DNA from: Rhodoferax sp.
GTDB lineage: Bacteria > Pseudomonadota > Gammaproteobacteria > Burkholderiales > Burkholderiaceae_C
Direction: 5' to 3'
DNA: 64,000 bases
NCBI RefSeq assembly: GCF_030646845.1
Contig: NZ_JAUSLE010000069.1
Location: 97,262 to 161,261 of the forward strand
Part shown: one piece after another, positions 44,635 to 54,740 of the stretch
Numbering within the stretch: the first letter of the stretch is position 1
Layout: each line of letters starts with the position of its first letter
Position numbers and translations under genes: made by a program
The notes under the pieces: model-generated
The model's input: the letters and a program-made list of their open reading frames with translations, nothing else
Databases searched by the model: none
What the model was told of the DNA's origin: nothing

Positions 44635-45422
44635 GCGACCCCCGATTTTAAAGGGACAAAGTGAACCGCCTCAAGAACAGTCTGGCGCACACCCTGGGCG
44701 GTCTTGTCGATCACCAGAAGCGCCTGCTGTCGCGCCGAGGCGGAACCCGCGGACACAGGTGCCACCAGTCGCCCACCAACTGCCAGTTGATCGACCCAGG
44801 CCTGGGGCACCGCTTCACCACCGGCAGCAGCAATGATGGCCGCATAGGGTGCGCCCCTGGCGTAGCCGACCATGCCGTCCCCAAACAGAAGATGCAGATT
44901 GGGCAGACGCAAGTGCCGCAGATTGTCGCGGGCCTTGTCGTGCAGGCCGCGAAGGCGTTCGATGCTGTAGACCTCGTCCGCCAGCAAACTCAGTACGGCC
45001 GCCTGATAGCCGCATCCCGTCCCTATTTCCAGTACGCGTCCCAGTCTGCCGGAAGCACCATTGCGCAGGAGTTCAGCCATGCGCGCCACCACACCGGGCT
45101 TGGAAATGGTCTGACCCAAGCCAATCGGCAGGCTCGTGTCCTCATACGCCTGATTGACCAGGGCACTGTCCACAAAGCGGTGACGCTCAATGGACCCCAT
45201 GGCAAACAGCACCTGAGCATCACCGACACCTTGTCCGGCAAGCATGCGCACCATGTTCATGCGCACCGCATTGGAATCCTGGCCGCCCCCGTGGGACTGC
45301 ACTCTGACTGGTGGCCTGGCTGTCGGACCCGGCGCCGGATGCGCATGCCCCGGCGCTCGATTGCCCTTGGGTTTGCCACCCGAAAAATCAAGTCGGGCGG
45401 GAAAAGGTGGGCGTTCTTTCAT
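44631..45422 (-). CDS. pcm: Protein-L-isoaspartate O-methyltransferase
   Basis: A repair methyltransferase for isoaspartyl residues in aged proteins. It has 263 residues, about 50 more than E. coli Pcm, because of an N-terminal Pro/Gly/His-rich tail. The core shows RMVRMLAGQGVGD, TSLPIGLGQTISKPGVVARM and the SAM site VLEIGTGCGYQAAVLSLLA. The ATG at MKERPPFPARL lies 7 bp after the surE stop, and the stop overlaps the nlpD start. The gene order surE-pcm-nlpD-rpoS is conserved across many proteobacteria. Confidence 0.94.
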   Translation of the reverse strand: MKERPPFPARLDFSGGKPKGNRAPGHAHPAPGPTARPPVRVQSHGGGQDSNAVRMNMVRMLAGQGVGDAQVLFAMGSIERHRFVDSALVNQAYEDTSLPIGLGQTISKPGVVARMAELLRNGASGRLGRVLEIGTGCGYQAAVLSLLADEVYSIERLRGLHDKARDNLRHLRLPNLHLLFGDGMVGYARGAPYAAIIAAAGGEAVPQAWVDQLAVGGRLVAPVSAGSASARQQALLVIDKTAQGVRQTVLEAVHFVPLKSGVA

Positions 45423-45429
45423 GGGTGCG

Positions 45430-46224
45430 TCATGTCTGTGCAGTCGGATGCGGGGTCGGGTGGGCAGGACCCGCCATCCTGGCAGCGGTCTGGGCCCAGT
45501 AGCCAAGGCGATCATGGTCGGTCAAATCGACCTTCAGTGGCGTCATCGAGATGTGGCCATGCGTGGTGGCATGGAAGTCAGTACCCTCGGCCTCGTCCAG
45601 GATGGGTCCTGCAGCGCCGATCCAGTACATGGTGTCGCCCCGCGGACTGACCTGGGTAATGACGGCCTCGGCGGCGTGACGACGGCCGAGCCGGCACAAC
45701 TTCACATGACCGATCTCGCCAAAAGGCAAATTCGGAATGTTGACGTTGAGCAGCCACGGGCTGCTGCCAATCAGATTTTGACTTTCCATCTGCAAGACCA
45801 GATCGCGCGCCTTGAGAGCAGCCGACTCCAGATGCCCCCAATTTTTCTCAACCTGGGAAAATGCAATCGCAGGTACGCCGAACAGATACCCCTCCATCGC
45901 GGCGCCGACGGTGCCGGAATAGATGGTGTCGTCACCCATATTGGCGCCATTGTTGATGCCCGAGACCACCAGGTCCGGCCGGTATCCCAGCAATCCGGTG
46001 AGCGCAATATGGACGCAGTCAGCGGGTGTGCCATTGATGTAGCGAAAACCATTGCTCGCGCGGTTGACATACAGCGGGGAATGCAGGGTCAAGGCGTTCG
46101 ATTTGGCGCTGTTGTTGTGTTCCGGTGCAATCACCTCCACATCGGCCACGTCCTTCAGAGCCTCAAACAGCGCCACGATGCCAGGCGCCTGGTAGCCGTC
46201 GTCATTGGAAATAAGAATCTTCAT
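45430..46224 (-). CDS. surE: 5'/3'-nucleotidase SurE
   Basis: A metal-dependent survival-protein phosphatase that cleaves nucleoside monophosphates and short polyphosphate. The 264 residues start MKILISNDDGYQAPGI, with the metal ligands Asp8 and Asp9, and contain SGINNGANMGDDTIYSGTVGAAMEG-type sequence (split) and FHATTHGHISMTPL. The ATG at 46222-46224 was preferred to a TTG two codons upstream. It is the first gene of surE-pcm-nlpD-rpoS and is divergent from the oxidoreductase. Confidence 0.96.
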   Translation of the reverse strand: MKILISNDDGYQAPGIVALFEALKDVADVEVIAPEHNNSAKSNALTLHSPLYVNRASNGFRYINGTPADCVHIALTGLLGYRPDLVVSGINNGANMGDDTIYSGTVGAAMEGYLFGVPAIAFSQVEKNWGHLESAALKARDLVLQMESQNLIGSSPWLLNVNIPNLPFGEIGHVKLCRLGRRHAAEAVITQVSPRGDTMYWIGAAGPILDEAEGTDFHATTHGHISMTPLKVDLTDHDRLGYWAQTAARMAGPAHPTPHPTAQT

Positions 46225-46346
46225 GTTCAAGCAGAGTTGAGCTGAATTGTAGGTGGCCGACCAGTCTCGCCGGCAGGGTCACGCGTGAGACATTTTCCAG
46301 AGCGGCTAACCTCTATGATTCGCGCAACTTCTTTGGAGAACTCCCC

Positions 46347-47321
46347 ATGCATGCCTGGCTTTGTGAAAACCCCGTGGGCGTAGATGCCCTGACCTGGAAA
46401 GAAATGTCCACCCCGCAGCCCAAGGCCGGCGAGGTGCTGATTGAGATCAAGGCTGCCAGCCTGAATTTCCCGGACCTGCTGATCGTGCAGAACAAATACC
46501 AGATGAAACCACCGCTGCCATTTGTGCCGGGCTCCGAATATGCGGGCGTCGTGCAGGCGGTAGGCGAAGGCGTTACCCACCTGAAAGTCGGCCAGCATGT
46601 GGCCTGCCTGTCTGGAACTGGCGGCTTTGGCACCCACACTCTGGCGCCCGCGGCACTGTGCATGCCACTGCCCCCGGGTTTCCCTTTCGTCGATGCCGCC
46701 GCCTTCATCATGATCTACGCCACCTCGTACCACGCGCTGGTGGACCGTGCCCAATTAAAGGCCGGTGAAACCGTCCTGGTTCTGGGCGCCGCGGGCGGCG
46801 TGGGAACTTCGGCCATTCAGATTGCCAAAGCCATGGGGGCCACGGTCATTGCAGCGGCTTCGACCGATGAAAAATGCGCCTTGTGCAAGTCAATCGGGGC
46901 CGACGCCACCATCAACTACACCACAGAGAATCTGCGCGAGGCCGTGAAGACACTGACCGGCGGCAAAGGCCCCGACGTCATTTATGACCCGGTGGGCGGC
47001 GATTTTGCCGAACCGGCTTTCCGGTCCATTGCCTGGCGCGGTCGCTACCTGGTGGTTGGCTTTGCGTCAGGGCCCATCCCGGCCCTGCCCTTCAACCTCG
47101 CGCTGCTCAAAGGCGCGTCCATTGTGGGCGTCTTTTGGGGCGATTTCGCCAAACGCGAACCCAAAGCCAATGCAGCCATGATGATGGAATTGGCCCAGTG
47201 GTACGGACAGGGCAAGATCAAGCCTGTGATTGACCGCACGATGCCAATGGCGGACCTCAAGGCCGCCTTTGCGCACATGGGCTCCCGGGCCGTCAAAGGC
47301 AAACTGGTGATGGTGAACTGA
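46347..47321 (+). CDS. NADPH:quinone oxidoreductase-like protein (MDR family)
   Basis: A 324-residue medium-chain reductase/dehydrogenase of the zeta-crystallin/quinone reductase group without zinc ligands. The N-terminal half includes SLNFPDLLIVQNKYQMKPPLPFVPGSEYAG (split). The Rossmann site is VLVLGAAGGVGTSAIQIAKAMG, and the C-terminal part ends GSRAVKGKLVMV. Electron acceptors may be quinones or enoyl compounds. GGAG stands 9 bases before the ATG. A strong terminator follows, so it is a single-gene unit. Confidence 0.9.
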   Translation: MHAWLCENPVGVDALTWKEMSTPQPKAGEVLIEIKAASLNFPDLLIVQNKYQMKPPLPFVPGSEYAGVVQAVGEGVTHLKVGQHVACLSGTGGFGTHTLAPAALCMPLPPGFPFVDAAAFIMIYATSYHALVDRAQLKAGETVLVLGAAGGVGTSAIQIAKAMGATVIAAASTDEKCALCKSIGADATINYTTENLREAVKTLTGGKGPDVIYDPVGGDFAEPAFRSIAWRGRYLVVGFASGPIPALPFNLALLKGASIVGVFWGDFAKREPKANAAMMMELAQWYGQGKIKPVIDRTMPMADLKAAFAHMGSRAVKGKLVMVN

Positions 47322-47346
47322 CTGGACTGACGTCAGATCTTCAGAC

Positions 47347-47378
47347 AAAAAAATGCCCACTTGATGTGGGCATTTTTT
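47347..47378 (+). terminator. Terminator after the oxidoreductase gene
   Basis: AAATGCCCAC-TTGAT-GTGGGCATTTTTT. It could also stop minus-strand transcription coming from ppiD and tRNA-His, because both sides have A/T runs. Confidence 0.9.
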
Positions 47379-47384
47379 ATGATT

Positions 47385-47461
47385 TGGGGTGGCTGATGGG
47401 GCTCGAACCCACGACAACAGGAATCACAATCCTGGACTCTACCAACTGAGCTACAGCCACC
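47385..47461 (-). tRNA. tRNA-His (GTG)
   Basis: The cloverleaf folds with acceptor GTGGCTG/CAGCCAC, D arm GCTC/GAGT, anticodon arm CAGGA-TTGTGAT-TCCTG (anticodon GTG) and T arm GTGGG/CCCAT with TTCGAGC. An extra 5' G opposes C73, the usual tRNA-His identity element, and CCA is encoded. It lies downstream of ppiD. Confidence 0.97.
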
Positions 47462-47488
47462 GTAGATTTTTATTATAACCGCAGTCGT

Positions 47489-49426
47489 TTACTTCGCAGC
47501 GCTCATTGGCAAATCAGTTGACGTCCGCACGGGTGGTGCCGCGATGATTTTGGCCTTGAAACGCTCTTTGAGGAGGCCGTAGTAAGCCTGATTTTCGGCC
47601 GCCGTCCACCACTGGGCAAATTGGGCACGGTCCTGCTTGGCCGCCGCCTCAGTGGGTGCCGGGCGCGGCACAATCTTGTTGACCCGCACCACAGCAAATC
47701 CTTGGGCACCCAAATCAACACCGACAAAAGCAGGCAAGGCTGACGCATCAACGCGCAGCGCTGCGCCCAAAACCTGCGGCGGAACATTTTGCGACTGGTC
47801 GCGCGACACGACCACCGGCACCGGCATGGCGGCAGAGGCGGGTGCCGCCTTCCAGGCAGCCAGCTTTTCCGTGCCCTCTTTCTTCGCCATTTCGGCAGCG
47901 CGGACAGCAACGAGACGGTCACGCACGACGCTGCGCACGTCGGCAAAGGGCACGGTTCGAGACGGCGTGTATTGCGTGATCCGCCCTGCGGTCAACTGGT
48001 TGGGTGCTGTTTCAACCGCTTCGGTATTGCGCTTTTTTTCCACCGCATCAGGCCCGAAGATGGCTGCCAGGAATTTTGCATTGGCCAGCACGCCTGTGGT
48101 GCCGGGAGCCGGTTTACGCATCACATTGGAAGCCGTCCTGAGCTCGAGCTTGAGCTTGTCGGCAATCGGCTTGAGGCTGTCAGACTGTTCATAAACGCCA
48201 TTGGTGAACGCCTCAGCAGTCTCGGCAAACTTGGTGCTGGCTTGTTGTGTCTTCAGGTCAGCCTCGATGCTTGAGCGCAACTCTTCAAAGCTGCGTTGCT
48301 TGGGCATTTTGATATCTGTCAGCTTGATGATGTGGTAGCCGAAATCAGATTCCACAACATCGCTGATATCGCCTTTCTTCATGGCAAAGGCGGCGTCTTC
48401 AAATGGCTTGACCATGGCCCCCCGCGCGAAGAAGTCCAGATCACCTCCGTTAGCAGCGGACCCGGTGTCCTGCGAGTTCTTTTTGGCGACATCCGCGAAG
48501 CTGTCGGGCGATTTGCGCACTGCCTGCAACAACTCGTCGGCACGCGCCTTCGCCTTCTGGCGATCGGCGGCCGGGGCATCCTTGGCGGCATTGATCAGGA
48601 TGTGGCTCGCTCGCCGCTCCTCATTGCCACTGAGGCGGGCTGCGTTCTGCTCATAATACGATTTGAGGTCGGAGTCATTGATGGAGATGCTCTTCTTGAC
48701 CGAATCCAGGTCCAGGACCACATACTCGATGCTGGCCTGCTCGGGCGCCTGGAACAACGCCTGGTTGGCCTGGTAGAAGGCCTCCAACTCGGCATCGGTC
48801 GGATTGACTTTTGAAGCGAAATCCGTCGTCGAAAAACTGGCGATCTGCACTTCGCGTCTTTCAAAAAACGCATTCAATGACACGTCGGCGACGCCCGCCG
48901 CAGCGAAGCCGGTAGCGGTCACACCGGTTTCCACCTGGCGAACGGACAGGTCGTGGCGCACACGGGCTTCAAACCCTTCGGGAGTCACACCCTGGCTGGC
49001 AGCCAGTTGGCGATAGCGCTCCATATCCAGCTTGCCATCCGGCAGGCGCAGAGACGCAATGGTGGGATTCTCCTGCAAGTCACGCGCGAGCCGTGCATCG
49101 CTGGTCGTCAGTTTGAACTTGTCCGCGGCTTGCGCCAAGACGCGCTCACGAACCAGTCGCTCCAGCGTGGCATAGCGGGCCTCTGGTGAATCCAGTAGCT
49201 TGACATCCAGGTTGGGCATGGATGCACGCAGACGATCTGACTCTGATTTGTGCGCCGCATCCCATTCACCTTGGGTAATGTCATGGCCGCCCACGCTGGC
49301 GACAGCCTCGCCACCATCACGGGAGCGGTTATAGCCATCAATACCGAACAGCACAAATGACGGGATGATCAGCAAAAACATCACGAACATCATGATCTTC
49401 GTGTGCTTGCGGACAAAATCAAACAT
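47489..49426 (-). CDS. ppiD: Periplasmic folding chaperone PpiD
   Basis: A membrane-anchored SurA/PpiD-type chaperone of 645 residues. A short cytosolic start ([10 protein letters not shown]) and one helix ([19 protein letters not shown]) are followed by a SurA-N-like domain with [14 protein letters not shown] parvulin domain spans about 255-355 ([48 protein letters not shown] sequence). A second degenerate chaperone region with Ala/Pro-rich segments follows. It lies downstream of tRNA-Val and hupB on the minus strand, the usual hupB-ppiD order. Confidence 0.95.
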   Translation of the reverse strand: MFDFVRKHTKIMMFVMFLLIIPSFVLFGIDGYNRSRDGGEAVASVGGHDITQGEWDAAHKSESDRLRASMPNLDVKLLDSPEARYATLERLVRERVLAQAADKFKLTTSDARLARDLQENPTIASLRLPDGKLDMERYRQLAASQGVTPEGFEARVRHDLSVRQVETGVTATGFAAAGVADVSLNAFFERREVQIASFSTTDFASKVNPTDAELEAFYQANQALFQAPEQASIEYVVLDLDSVKKSISINDSDLKSYYEQNAARLSGNEERRASHILINAAKDAPAADRQKAKARADELLQAVRKSPDSFADVAKKNSQDTGSAANGGDLDFFARGAMVKPFEDAAFAMKKGDISDVVESDFGYHIIKLTDIKMPKQRSFEELRSSIEADLKTQQASTKFAETAEAFTNGVYEQSDSLKPIADKLKLELRTASNVMRKPAPGTTGVLANAKFLAAIFGPDAVEKKRNTEAVETAPNQLTAGRITQYTPSRTVPFADVRSVVRDRLVAVRAAEMAKKEGTEKLAAWKAAPASAAMPVPVVVSRDQSQNVPPQVLGAALRVDASALPAFVGVDLGAQGFAVVRVNKIVPRPAPTEAAAKQDRAQFAQWWTAAENQAYYGLLKERFKAKIIAAPPVRTSTDLPMSAAK

Positions 49427-49449
49427 GCGCTAACTCTCCAATAAGAAAA

Positions 49450-49478
49450 CAAAAAAGGCGAACACAATGTTCGCCTTT
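49450..49478 (-). terminator. Terminator after tRNA-Val
   Basis: AAGGCGAACA pairs with TGTTCGCCTT around a 3-base loop; TTTTTT follows on the minus strand. It separates tRNA-Val from ppiD. Confidence 0.88.
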
Positions 49479-49489
49479 ACTTGGGTGGG

Positions 49490-49565
49490 TGGTGGGTGAT
49501 GACGGGCTCGAACCGCCGACCTACGCCGTGTAAAGGCGCCGCTCTACCAACTGAGCTAATCACCC
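49490..49565 (-). tRNA. tRNA-Val (TAC)
   Basis: Acceptor GGGTGAT/ATCACCC with A73 and encoded CCA. The anticodon arm GCGCC-TTTACAC-GGCGT gives anticodon TAC. The T arm has GTTCGAGC. The tRNA lies between hupB and ppiD. Confidence 0.97.
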
Positions 49566-49580
49566 CACCTGAACCAGCTA

Positions 49581-49853
49581 TCAGTTCAAAGCATCCTTCA
49601 ACGCTTTGCCCGGACGGAATTTTGGCACCTTGGCCGCCTTGATTTTAATCGCAGCGCCGGTACGGGGATTGCGGCCCACGCGTGCAGCACGTTTGCCGAC
49701 CGCAAATGTCCCAAAACCCACCAGCGAAACGGAGCCACCTTTTTTTAGTGTTGCCTTGACAGCGCCAATGGTGGACTCCAGTGCCCGGGTAGCCGCCGCC
49801 TTGGAAATGTCTGCGTGTATCGCAATGTGCTCAATCAGTTCGGTTTTATTCAC
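49581..49853 (-). CDS. hupB: DNA-binding protein HU (HupB type)
   Basis: The nucleoid-compacting HU protein, 90 residues. The start [11 protein letters not shown], the arm tip [27 protein letters not shown] (split) and the [13 protein letters not shown] turn are diagnostic. It is followed by tRNA-Val and ppiD. The 231 bp upstream to the tartrate dehydrogenase gene contain no other gene. Confidence 0.97.
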   Translation of the reverse strand: MNKTELIEHIAIHADISKAAATRALESTIGAVKATLKKGGSVSLVGFGTFAVGKRAARVGRNPRTGAAIKIKAAKVPKFRPGKALKDALN

Positions 49854-50084
49854 AAAGAACCCCTAATATGGAAACAGAGTTAGTCGAATTGTCTCTTCAG
49901 AAAATCTTGCAGATGCCCTGCCGCATGTGATTAAAGCCACGGACTCTTACCGTGTCAACACGACATGCAGCATTACAACAGTGCGGACGCGAATTCTAGT
50001 CGGTTTTCTCAGGGAAGCCGGCGCACTGCAGGCTGTTTTCGCCGCCAAGCCAACAAATAACAGTCTCAGCAAAACCGGGAGCGA

Positions 50085-51170
50085 TCAAAGCGCGCTGGCA
50101 ATGGCAAGTCCGACATCCTTTGTGAGGCCCGTTCCACCCAAATCCGGCGTGCGTGGCGCACCGCTTTGGGGATCCAGCACTTTTTCAATCGCTGCCAACA
50201 CCGCATCATGCGCTTGTCTGTGCCCCAGAAAATCCAGCATCATGGCGCCGCACCAGATCTGGCCAATAGGGTTGGCAATGCCTTTGCCGGCAATGTCCGG
50301 CGCAGAACCGTGTACTGGCTCAAACAGCGAAGGGAACTTGCGCTCCGGATTCAGATTGGCGCTGGGCGCAATGCCAATGGTGCCGGTGCAGGCCGGCCCC
50401 AAATCACTCAGGATGTCGCCAAAGAGGTTGCTCGCCACGACCACGTCAAAGAAATCGGGCCGCTGCACAAAGTGTGCAGTCAGGATGTCGATGTGAAATT
50501 TATCGAGCGTGATGCCCGGGTAGCCCTTGGCCATTTCTGCCACACGTTCGTCCCAGTACGGCATCGTGATGGCAATGCCGTTGGATTTGGTAGCACTGGT
50601 CAGATGCTTTTTGGGACGCGACTGGGCCAACTCAAATGCGAACTTCAAGACACGATCCACACCAATGCGGGACATCACTGTTTCCTGCATCACGATTTCA
50701 CGCTCGGTGCCGGGGAACATGCGCCCGCCAATGCTGGAGTACTCACCTTCCGTGTTTTCGCGCACGATGTACATGTCGATTTCACCAGGCTCGCGCCGGC
50801 TGCCGTCACGGCGTACCACCGGCGCAATGATGCCCGGCATCAGGCGCGCGGGGCGCAGGTTCACATACTGATCGAAGTCGCGCCGAAACAGCAACAGCGA
50901 CCCCCAGAGCGACACGTGATCCAAAATCTTATCGGGCCAGCCAACGGCGCCAAAATAGATGGCGTCGTGACCGCCAATCTGATCCTTCCAGTTGTCGGGC
51001 AACATCTTGCCGTGCTTCTCGAAGTAATCCCAACTGGAGAAATCAAAGTGATCGAACTGCAGATCGATGCCAAACTTGACAGCCGCTGCTTCCATCACCC
51101 GGATGCCCTCGGGCATCACTTCCTTGCCAATGCCGTCACCCGCGATGACGGCAATTCTTTTTTTGCTCAT
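50085..51170 (-). CDS. ttuC: Tartrate dehydrogenase/D-malate dehydrogenase
   Basis: An isocitrate/isopropylmalate dehydrogenase-family enzyme of 361 residues. Segments: IAGDGIGKEVMPEG, WDYFEKHGKMLPDNW, VNLRPARLMPG, VRENTEGEYSSIGG, FVQRPDFFDVVVASNLFGDILSDL (split), and EPVHGSAPDIAGKG. The tartrate-type segment in place of the leucine-pathway loop suggests oxidation or decarboxylation of tartrate or D-malate with NAD. It stands alone, with the DMT transporter gene 59 bp away. Confidence 0.9.
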   Translation of the reverse strand: MSKKRIAVIAGDGIGKEVMPEGIRVMEAAAVKFGIDLQFDHFDFSSWDYFEKHGKMLPDNWKDQIGGHDAIYFGAVGWPDKILDHVSLWGSLLLFRRDFDQYVNLRPARLMPGIIAPVVRRDGSRREPGEIDMYIVRENTEGEYSSIGGRMFPGTEREIVMQETVMSRIGVDRVLKFAFELAQSRPKKHLTSATKSNGIAITMPYWDERVAEMAKGYPGITLDKFHIDILTAHFVQRPDFFDVVVASNLFGDILSDLGPACTGTIGIAPSANLNPERKFPSLFEPVHGSAPDIAGKGIANPIGQIWCGAMMLDFLGHRQAHDAVLAAIEKVLDPQSGAPRTPDLGGTGLTKDVGLAIASAL

Positions 51171-51229
51171 GGATGGCTCCTCTTGAATCAGTAGTCAGAA
51201 ATATATCCGGCGGTCATGCCCTGCCAACG

Positions 51230-52114
51230 CTATGCCGACCGGGGCTGGCGAACCACCAATGCGACACCTACCGCCGTGAGCACAGTGCCTGCAATGGTGA
51301 CGGCCGTGATCGGCTCGGCGAACAACAACCACGCCAACACCGCAGTGGAAGGCGGCACAAGATACATCAGACTGGTCACGGAAGCTGCGGCGCCGCGCTG
51401 AATCAACAAATAAAGCAGTGAACTGCCTCCCAGCGTCAGGGCCAATACAGACCAGGCCAAAGCGCCTGCGAGCTCGCCATTCCAGTTCATCACCTCCACC
51501 TCCAGCAGGGCCAGTGGCAGCGTCACCAAAAAGGCCGCGCCAAGCTGAACCACATTGGCAGTGCGCACATCGCAAGGTGCGACAAAACGCTTTTGATAGA
51601 GCGTCCCAATGGTGATACTGAACAACGCTCCGACGGCAAGAGACAGATTCAGCCAGTCGGCCTCGCCCCCTTGCCCGAACTTGCGCGACACCACCAGCAC
51701 CAGCCCGATGAAACCCAAGCCTAGCCCGGCCCATTGCCGTGCGGCAATTCTTCCGCCGCTGGCCGACAGCCAGACCGCGGTCAACACGGGTTGCAGACCG
51801 ACAATCAGCGCCGACAGTCCGGACCCCATGCCCGCCTTCACGGCCGCCCAGACACCGCCCAGATAACCCGCGTGCATGAAGATGCCGGTCAAGGCAAGAT
51901 GTGCCCACTGGCTGCGGCTGGCAGGCCATTTGACACGCGCCAACATGATCCATGGCAGGAAACATGCCATGGATAACATGTAGCGCACGACCAGGAACTT
52001 CATGGGAGGTGCGTGGGGCATGCCGTACCGGGCCACAATGAAACCAGTGCTCCAGATCAGCACAAACACCGCAGGCATGGCCCTGAGAAAGGCGCGGTCC
52101 TCGCGCGTTGTCAC
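51230..52114 (-). CDS. DMT-family transporter (EamA)
   Basis: A 294-residue protein with about ten membrane helices in two EamA repeats (FVLIWSTGFIVARYGMPHAPP; GVWAAVKAGMGSGLSALIVGLQP; LYLLIQRGAAASVTSLMYLVPP; AWLLFAEPITAVTIAGTVLTAVGVALV-type). Members export amino acids or other metabolites, and the substrate cannot be predicted. The ATG overlaps the pgsA stop (ATGA), so it is translated from the pgsA transcript. Confidence 0.9.
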   Translation of the reverse strand: MTTREDRAFLRAMPAVFVLIWSTGFIVARYGMPHAPPMKFLVVRYMLSMACFLPWIMLARVKWPASRSQWAHLALTGIFMHAGYLGGVWAAVKAGMGSGLSALIVGLQPVLTAVWLSASGGRIAARQWAGLGLGFIGLVLVVSRKFGQGGEADWLNLSLAVGALFSITIGTLYQKRFVAPCDVRTANVVQLGAAFLVTLPLALLEVEVMNWNGELAGALAWSVLALTLGGSSLLYLLIQRGAAASVTSLMYLVPPSTAVLAWLLFAEPITAVTIAGTVLTAVGVALVVRQPRSA

Positions 52115-52677
52115 TTCACCCGCGCCCGGATTTCAGGCAGGGCCTTCTGCAGGTAATACACCATGGACCAGACCGTCATCACGGCAGCAATCCAGATCAG
52201 CCAGACACCCCACAAATGGGTGTCAATGATGCCGAGCAACATGCCGTCAAACAGCAGGAAAGGAATTGCCACCATTTGCACGACCGTCTTGAGCTTGCCG
52301 ATCATGTGCACAGCGACACTCTTGGAGGCACCGATCTGAGCCATCCACTCACGCAGGGCAGAAATCGCAATTTCCCGACCAATGATGATGAGCGCGACAA
52401 AAACATCGGCCCGACCGAGATGGACCAGAACCAGCACGCAGGCACATACCAGAAACTTGTCGGCCACCGGGTCCAGAAACGCGCCAAAGGACGATACCTG
52501 ATTGAGCTTTCGCGCAAGATAACCATCCAGCCAGTCAGTGGCCGCAAACACCACAAACATGACGGTTGCCGCCAGATTGCGGGTGGCGGGATCAATGGGT
52601 AAATAAAACACACCGACGATCAAGGGAATCGCGGCGATGCGCGTCCAGGTCATGATGGTCGGAATGGTAAAGAACAT
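52111..52677 (-). CDS. pgsA: CDP-diacylglycerol-glycerol-3-phosphate 3-phosphatidyltransferase
   Basis: The committed step to phosphatidylglycerol and cardiolipin, at the inner membrane. The 188 residues have about five helices and the CDP-alcohol phosphotransferase motif DG-x2-AR-x8-G-x3-D-x3-D (DWLDGYLARKLNQ, then FGAFLDPVADK). It lies downstream of uvrC on the same strand, the classical uvrC-pgsA order, and overlaps the transporter gene start. Confidence 0.96.
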   Translation of the reverse strand: MFFTIPTIMTWTRIAAIPLIVGVFYLPIDPATRNLAATVMFVVFAATDWLDGYLARKLNQVSSFGAFLDPVADKFLVCACVLVLVHLGRADVFVALIIIGREIAISALREWMAQIGASKSVAVHMIGKLKTVVQMVAIPFLLFDGMLLGIIDTHLWGVWLIWIAAVMTVWSMVYYLQKALPEIRARVK

Positions 52678-52721
52678 GATGCGATTGTGGCACGGCTTGA
52701 CGACGTTTCGGCTGGCCCTGA

Positions 52722-54713
52722 TCAGTGCAGGACGCGGTAGATTTCTTCGGCCAGCTCCCGCGAGATTCCCTCCACGGTGGCAATGTCTTCAACACCCGCC
52801 AGAGCCACACCCCGGACGCCACCAAAGCGCTGCAGCAATTTGGCGCGCCGCTTCGGCCCAATGCCCGGGATTTCCTCCAGCTTGCCGCCGTCCACGCGGA
52901 CCTTGGCCCGTTGCGCCCGCATCCCCGTGATGGCAAAACGGTGCGCCTCATCGCGAATCTGGGCCACCAGCATCAGGGCCGCCGAGTCTTTGCCCAGATA
53001 GACTTTCTCACGGCCATCGGCAAATACGAGTTCCTCCAGACCGACCTTGCGTCCTTCGCCTTTCTCAACCCCCACGATCAGCGACAGGTCCAGGCCCAAT
53101 TGCTCGAACACCTCGCGGGCCATGGACACCTGCCCTTTGCCACCATCCACCAGCACAAGATCAGGCAGCCTGCCGGTTCCGGCTGGGATCTGCCCCGTCC
53201 TTTGCGCTTCCTGCAGGGACTCGGCGAGTTTGCCGTAGCGACGCAACAGCACCTGGCGCATGGCCGCGTAGTCGTCACCCGGTGTAATGCCATCGATGCG
53301 ATATCGGCGGTACTCGGTGTTCTGCATCTTGTGGTGATGAAACACCACACACGAAGCCTGGGTCGCCTCACCGGCCGTGTGTGAAATATCGAAACACTCG
53401 ACACGAAGCTCATCCAGATTGTCCAGCGCCAGGTCCAGCGCGTCGGCAAGGGCCCGGGTTCGCGCCTGCTGGGAACCCTCTTCGGCCAGCAAACGAGCCA
53501 GTTGCAAGCCCGCGTTGGTTTGTGCCATTTCCAGCCACTGGCGTCGCTGTTCCCGCGGCTGGTGCACTGCAGTCACCTTGACCCCGGACTGGATCGACAG
53601 GGCCTTGATCAGGTTCTTGTTCACCGGCTCACTGACAACCAGCGAAGGGGGAACCGGCACATTCAGGTAATGCTGGGCCACAAAGGCCTCCAGCACCTGG
53701 GCCTCAACAGACGGAGCCGGTGCCGCTCCTTCGTCATCGCCGCTGTAGACCCCTGCCGCATCTTCCACGTGCACCGGGAAATACGGGCGATCGCCAAGGT
53801 GGCGCCCACCGCGCACCATGGCCAGATTCACACAGGCACGACCGCCCTGCACTTTCACGGCCAGAATATCCACATCGCGGTCCGACACGTTGTCGACCGA
53901 TTGCTGGTGCAATACATTGGAGAGTGCTGCGATCTGGTTGCGCAGTTCGGCCGCTTGCTCGTACTCCATGCGTTCAGCATGGGCCATCATCCGGCCTTCC
54001 AGCACATCCATCACCTGCCGCGCATCGCCACGCAAAAACCGCTCCGCGTTGGCGACATCCTGCGCATAATCCTGCGCCGAAATATGCCCCACGCACGGTG
54101 CAGAACAACGCTTGATCTGGTACAGCAGACAGGGGCGCGTGCGATTGTTAAACACCGGGTCTTCACAGGTTCGCAGGCGAAACACCTTTTGCATCAGCAG
54201 GATGGCTTCCTTCACTGCCCACGCACTGGGATAAGGCCCGAAATAGCGATGCTTCTTTTCAACTGCGCCCCGGTAGTAGGACACCCGGGGGAAACTCGTA
54301 CCCAGGTTTGATGAAGCACTGGCACCGGTTATCTTCAGATAGGGGTAGCTCTTGTCATCGCGAAACAGGATGTTGTACTTCGGGTTGAGCGTCTTGATGA
54401 GGTTGTTTTCCAGTAGCAGCGCTTCTGCTTCCGAACGCACCACGGTGGTCTCCATGCGCGCGATCTTGCTCACCATGTGTCCGATGCGCGTGCCACCATG
54501 GTCTCGCTGGAAATAGCTGGACACCCGTTTCTTCAGGTTGATGGCCTTGCCCACATACAGAACCGCACCCTCCGCATCAAAGTAGCGGTACACGCCCGGC
54601 AGTGCGGGCAGGCTCGCCACATCGCTCACTAACTGCTCGGGGTGCCTGGACGGGGCAGGCTGAGCGGGCGCCACGGAAGGCTCCGGCGGGTTGGAATCAG
54701 GCAAAACTGGCAT
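52722..54713 (-). CDS. uvrC: Excinuclease ABC subunit C
   Basis: The dual-incision nuclease of nucleotide excision repair. The 663 residues have a Pro-rich N-tail, a GIY-YIG domain ([12 protein letters not shown] at 38-49, [12 protein letters not shown] at 53-64; [18 protein letters not shown]), a Cys-rich region, and a UVR domain ([19 protein letters not shown]). An RNase H-like domain ([29 protein letters not shown]) and C-terminal helix-hairpin-helix repeats ([25 protein letters not shown]) complete it. The ATG at MPVLPDSN was chosen; the longer frame upstream overlaps the divergent earP gene. Confidence 0.96.
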   Translation of the reverse strand: MPVLPDSNPPEPSVAPAQPAPSRHPEQLVSDVASLPALPGVYRYFDAEGAVLYVGKAINLKKRVSSYFQRDHGGTRIGHMVSKIARMETTVVRSEAEALLLENNLIKTLNPKYNILFRDDKSYPYLKITGASASSNLGTSFPRVSYYRGAVEKKHRYFGPYPSAWAVKEAILLMQKVFRLRTCEDPVFNNRTRPCLLYQIKRCSAPCVGHISAQDYAQDVANAERFLRGDARQVMDVLEGRMMAHAERMEYEQAAELRNQIAALSNVLHQQSVDNVSDRDVDILAVKVQGGRACVNLAMVRGGRHLGDRPYFPVHVEDAAGVYSGDDEGAAPAPSVEAQVLEAFVAQHYLNVPVPPSLVVSEPVNKNLIKALSIQSGVKVTAVHQPREQRRQWLEMAQTNAGLQLARLLAEEGSQQARTRALADALDLALDNLDELRVECFDISHTAGEATQASCVVFHHHKMQNTEYRRYRIDGITPGDDYAAMRQVLLRRYGKLAESLQEAQRTGQIPAGTGRLPDLVLVDGGKGQVSMAREVFEQLGLDLSLIVGVEKGEGRKVGLEELVFADGREKVYLGKDSAALMLVAQIRDEAHRFAITGMRAQRAKVRVDGGKLEEIPGIGPKRRAKLLQRFGGVRGVALAGVEDIATVEGISRELAEEIYRVLH

Positions 54714-54740
54714 AGGTGCGTATTGTGGACAATCTCTGGC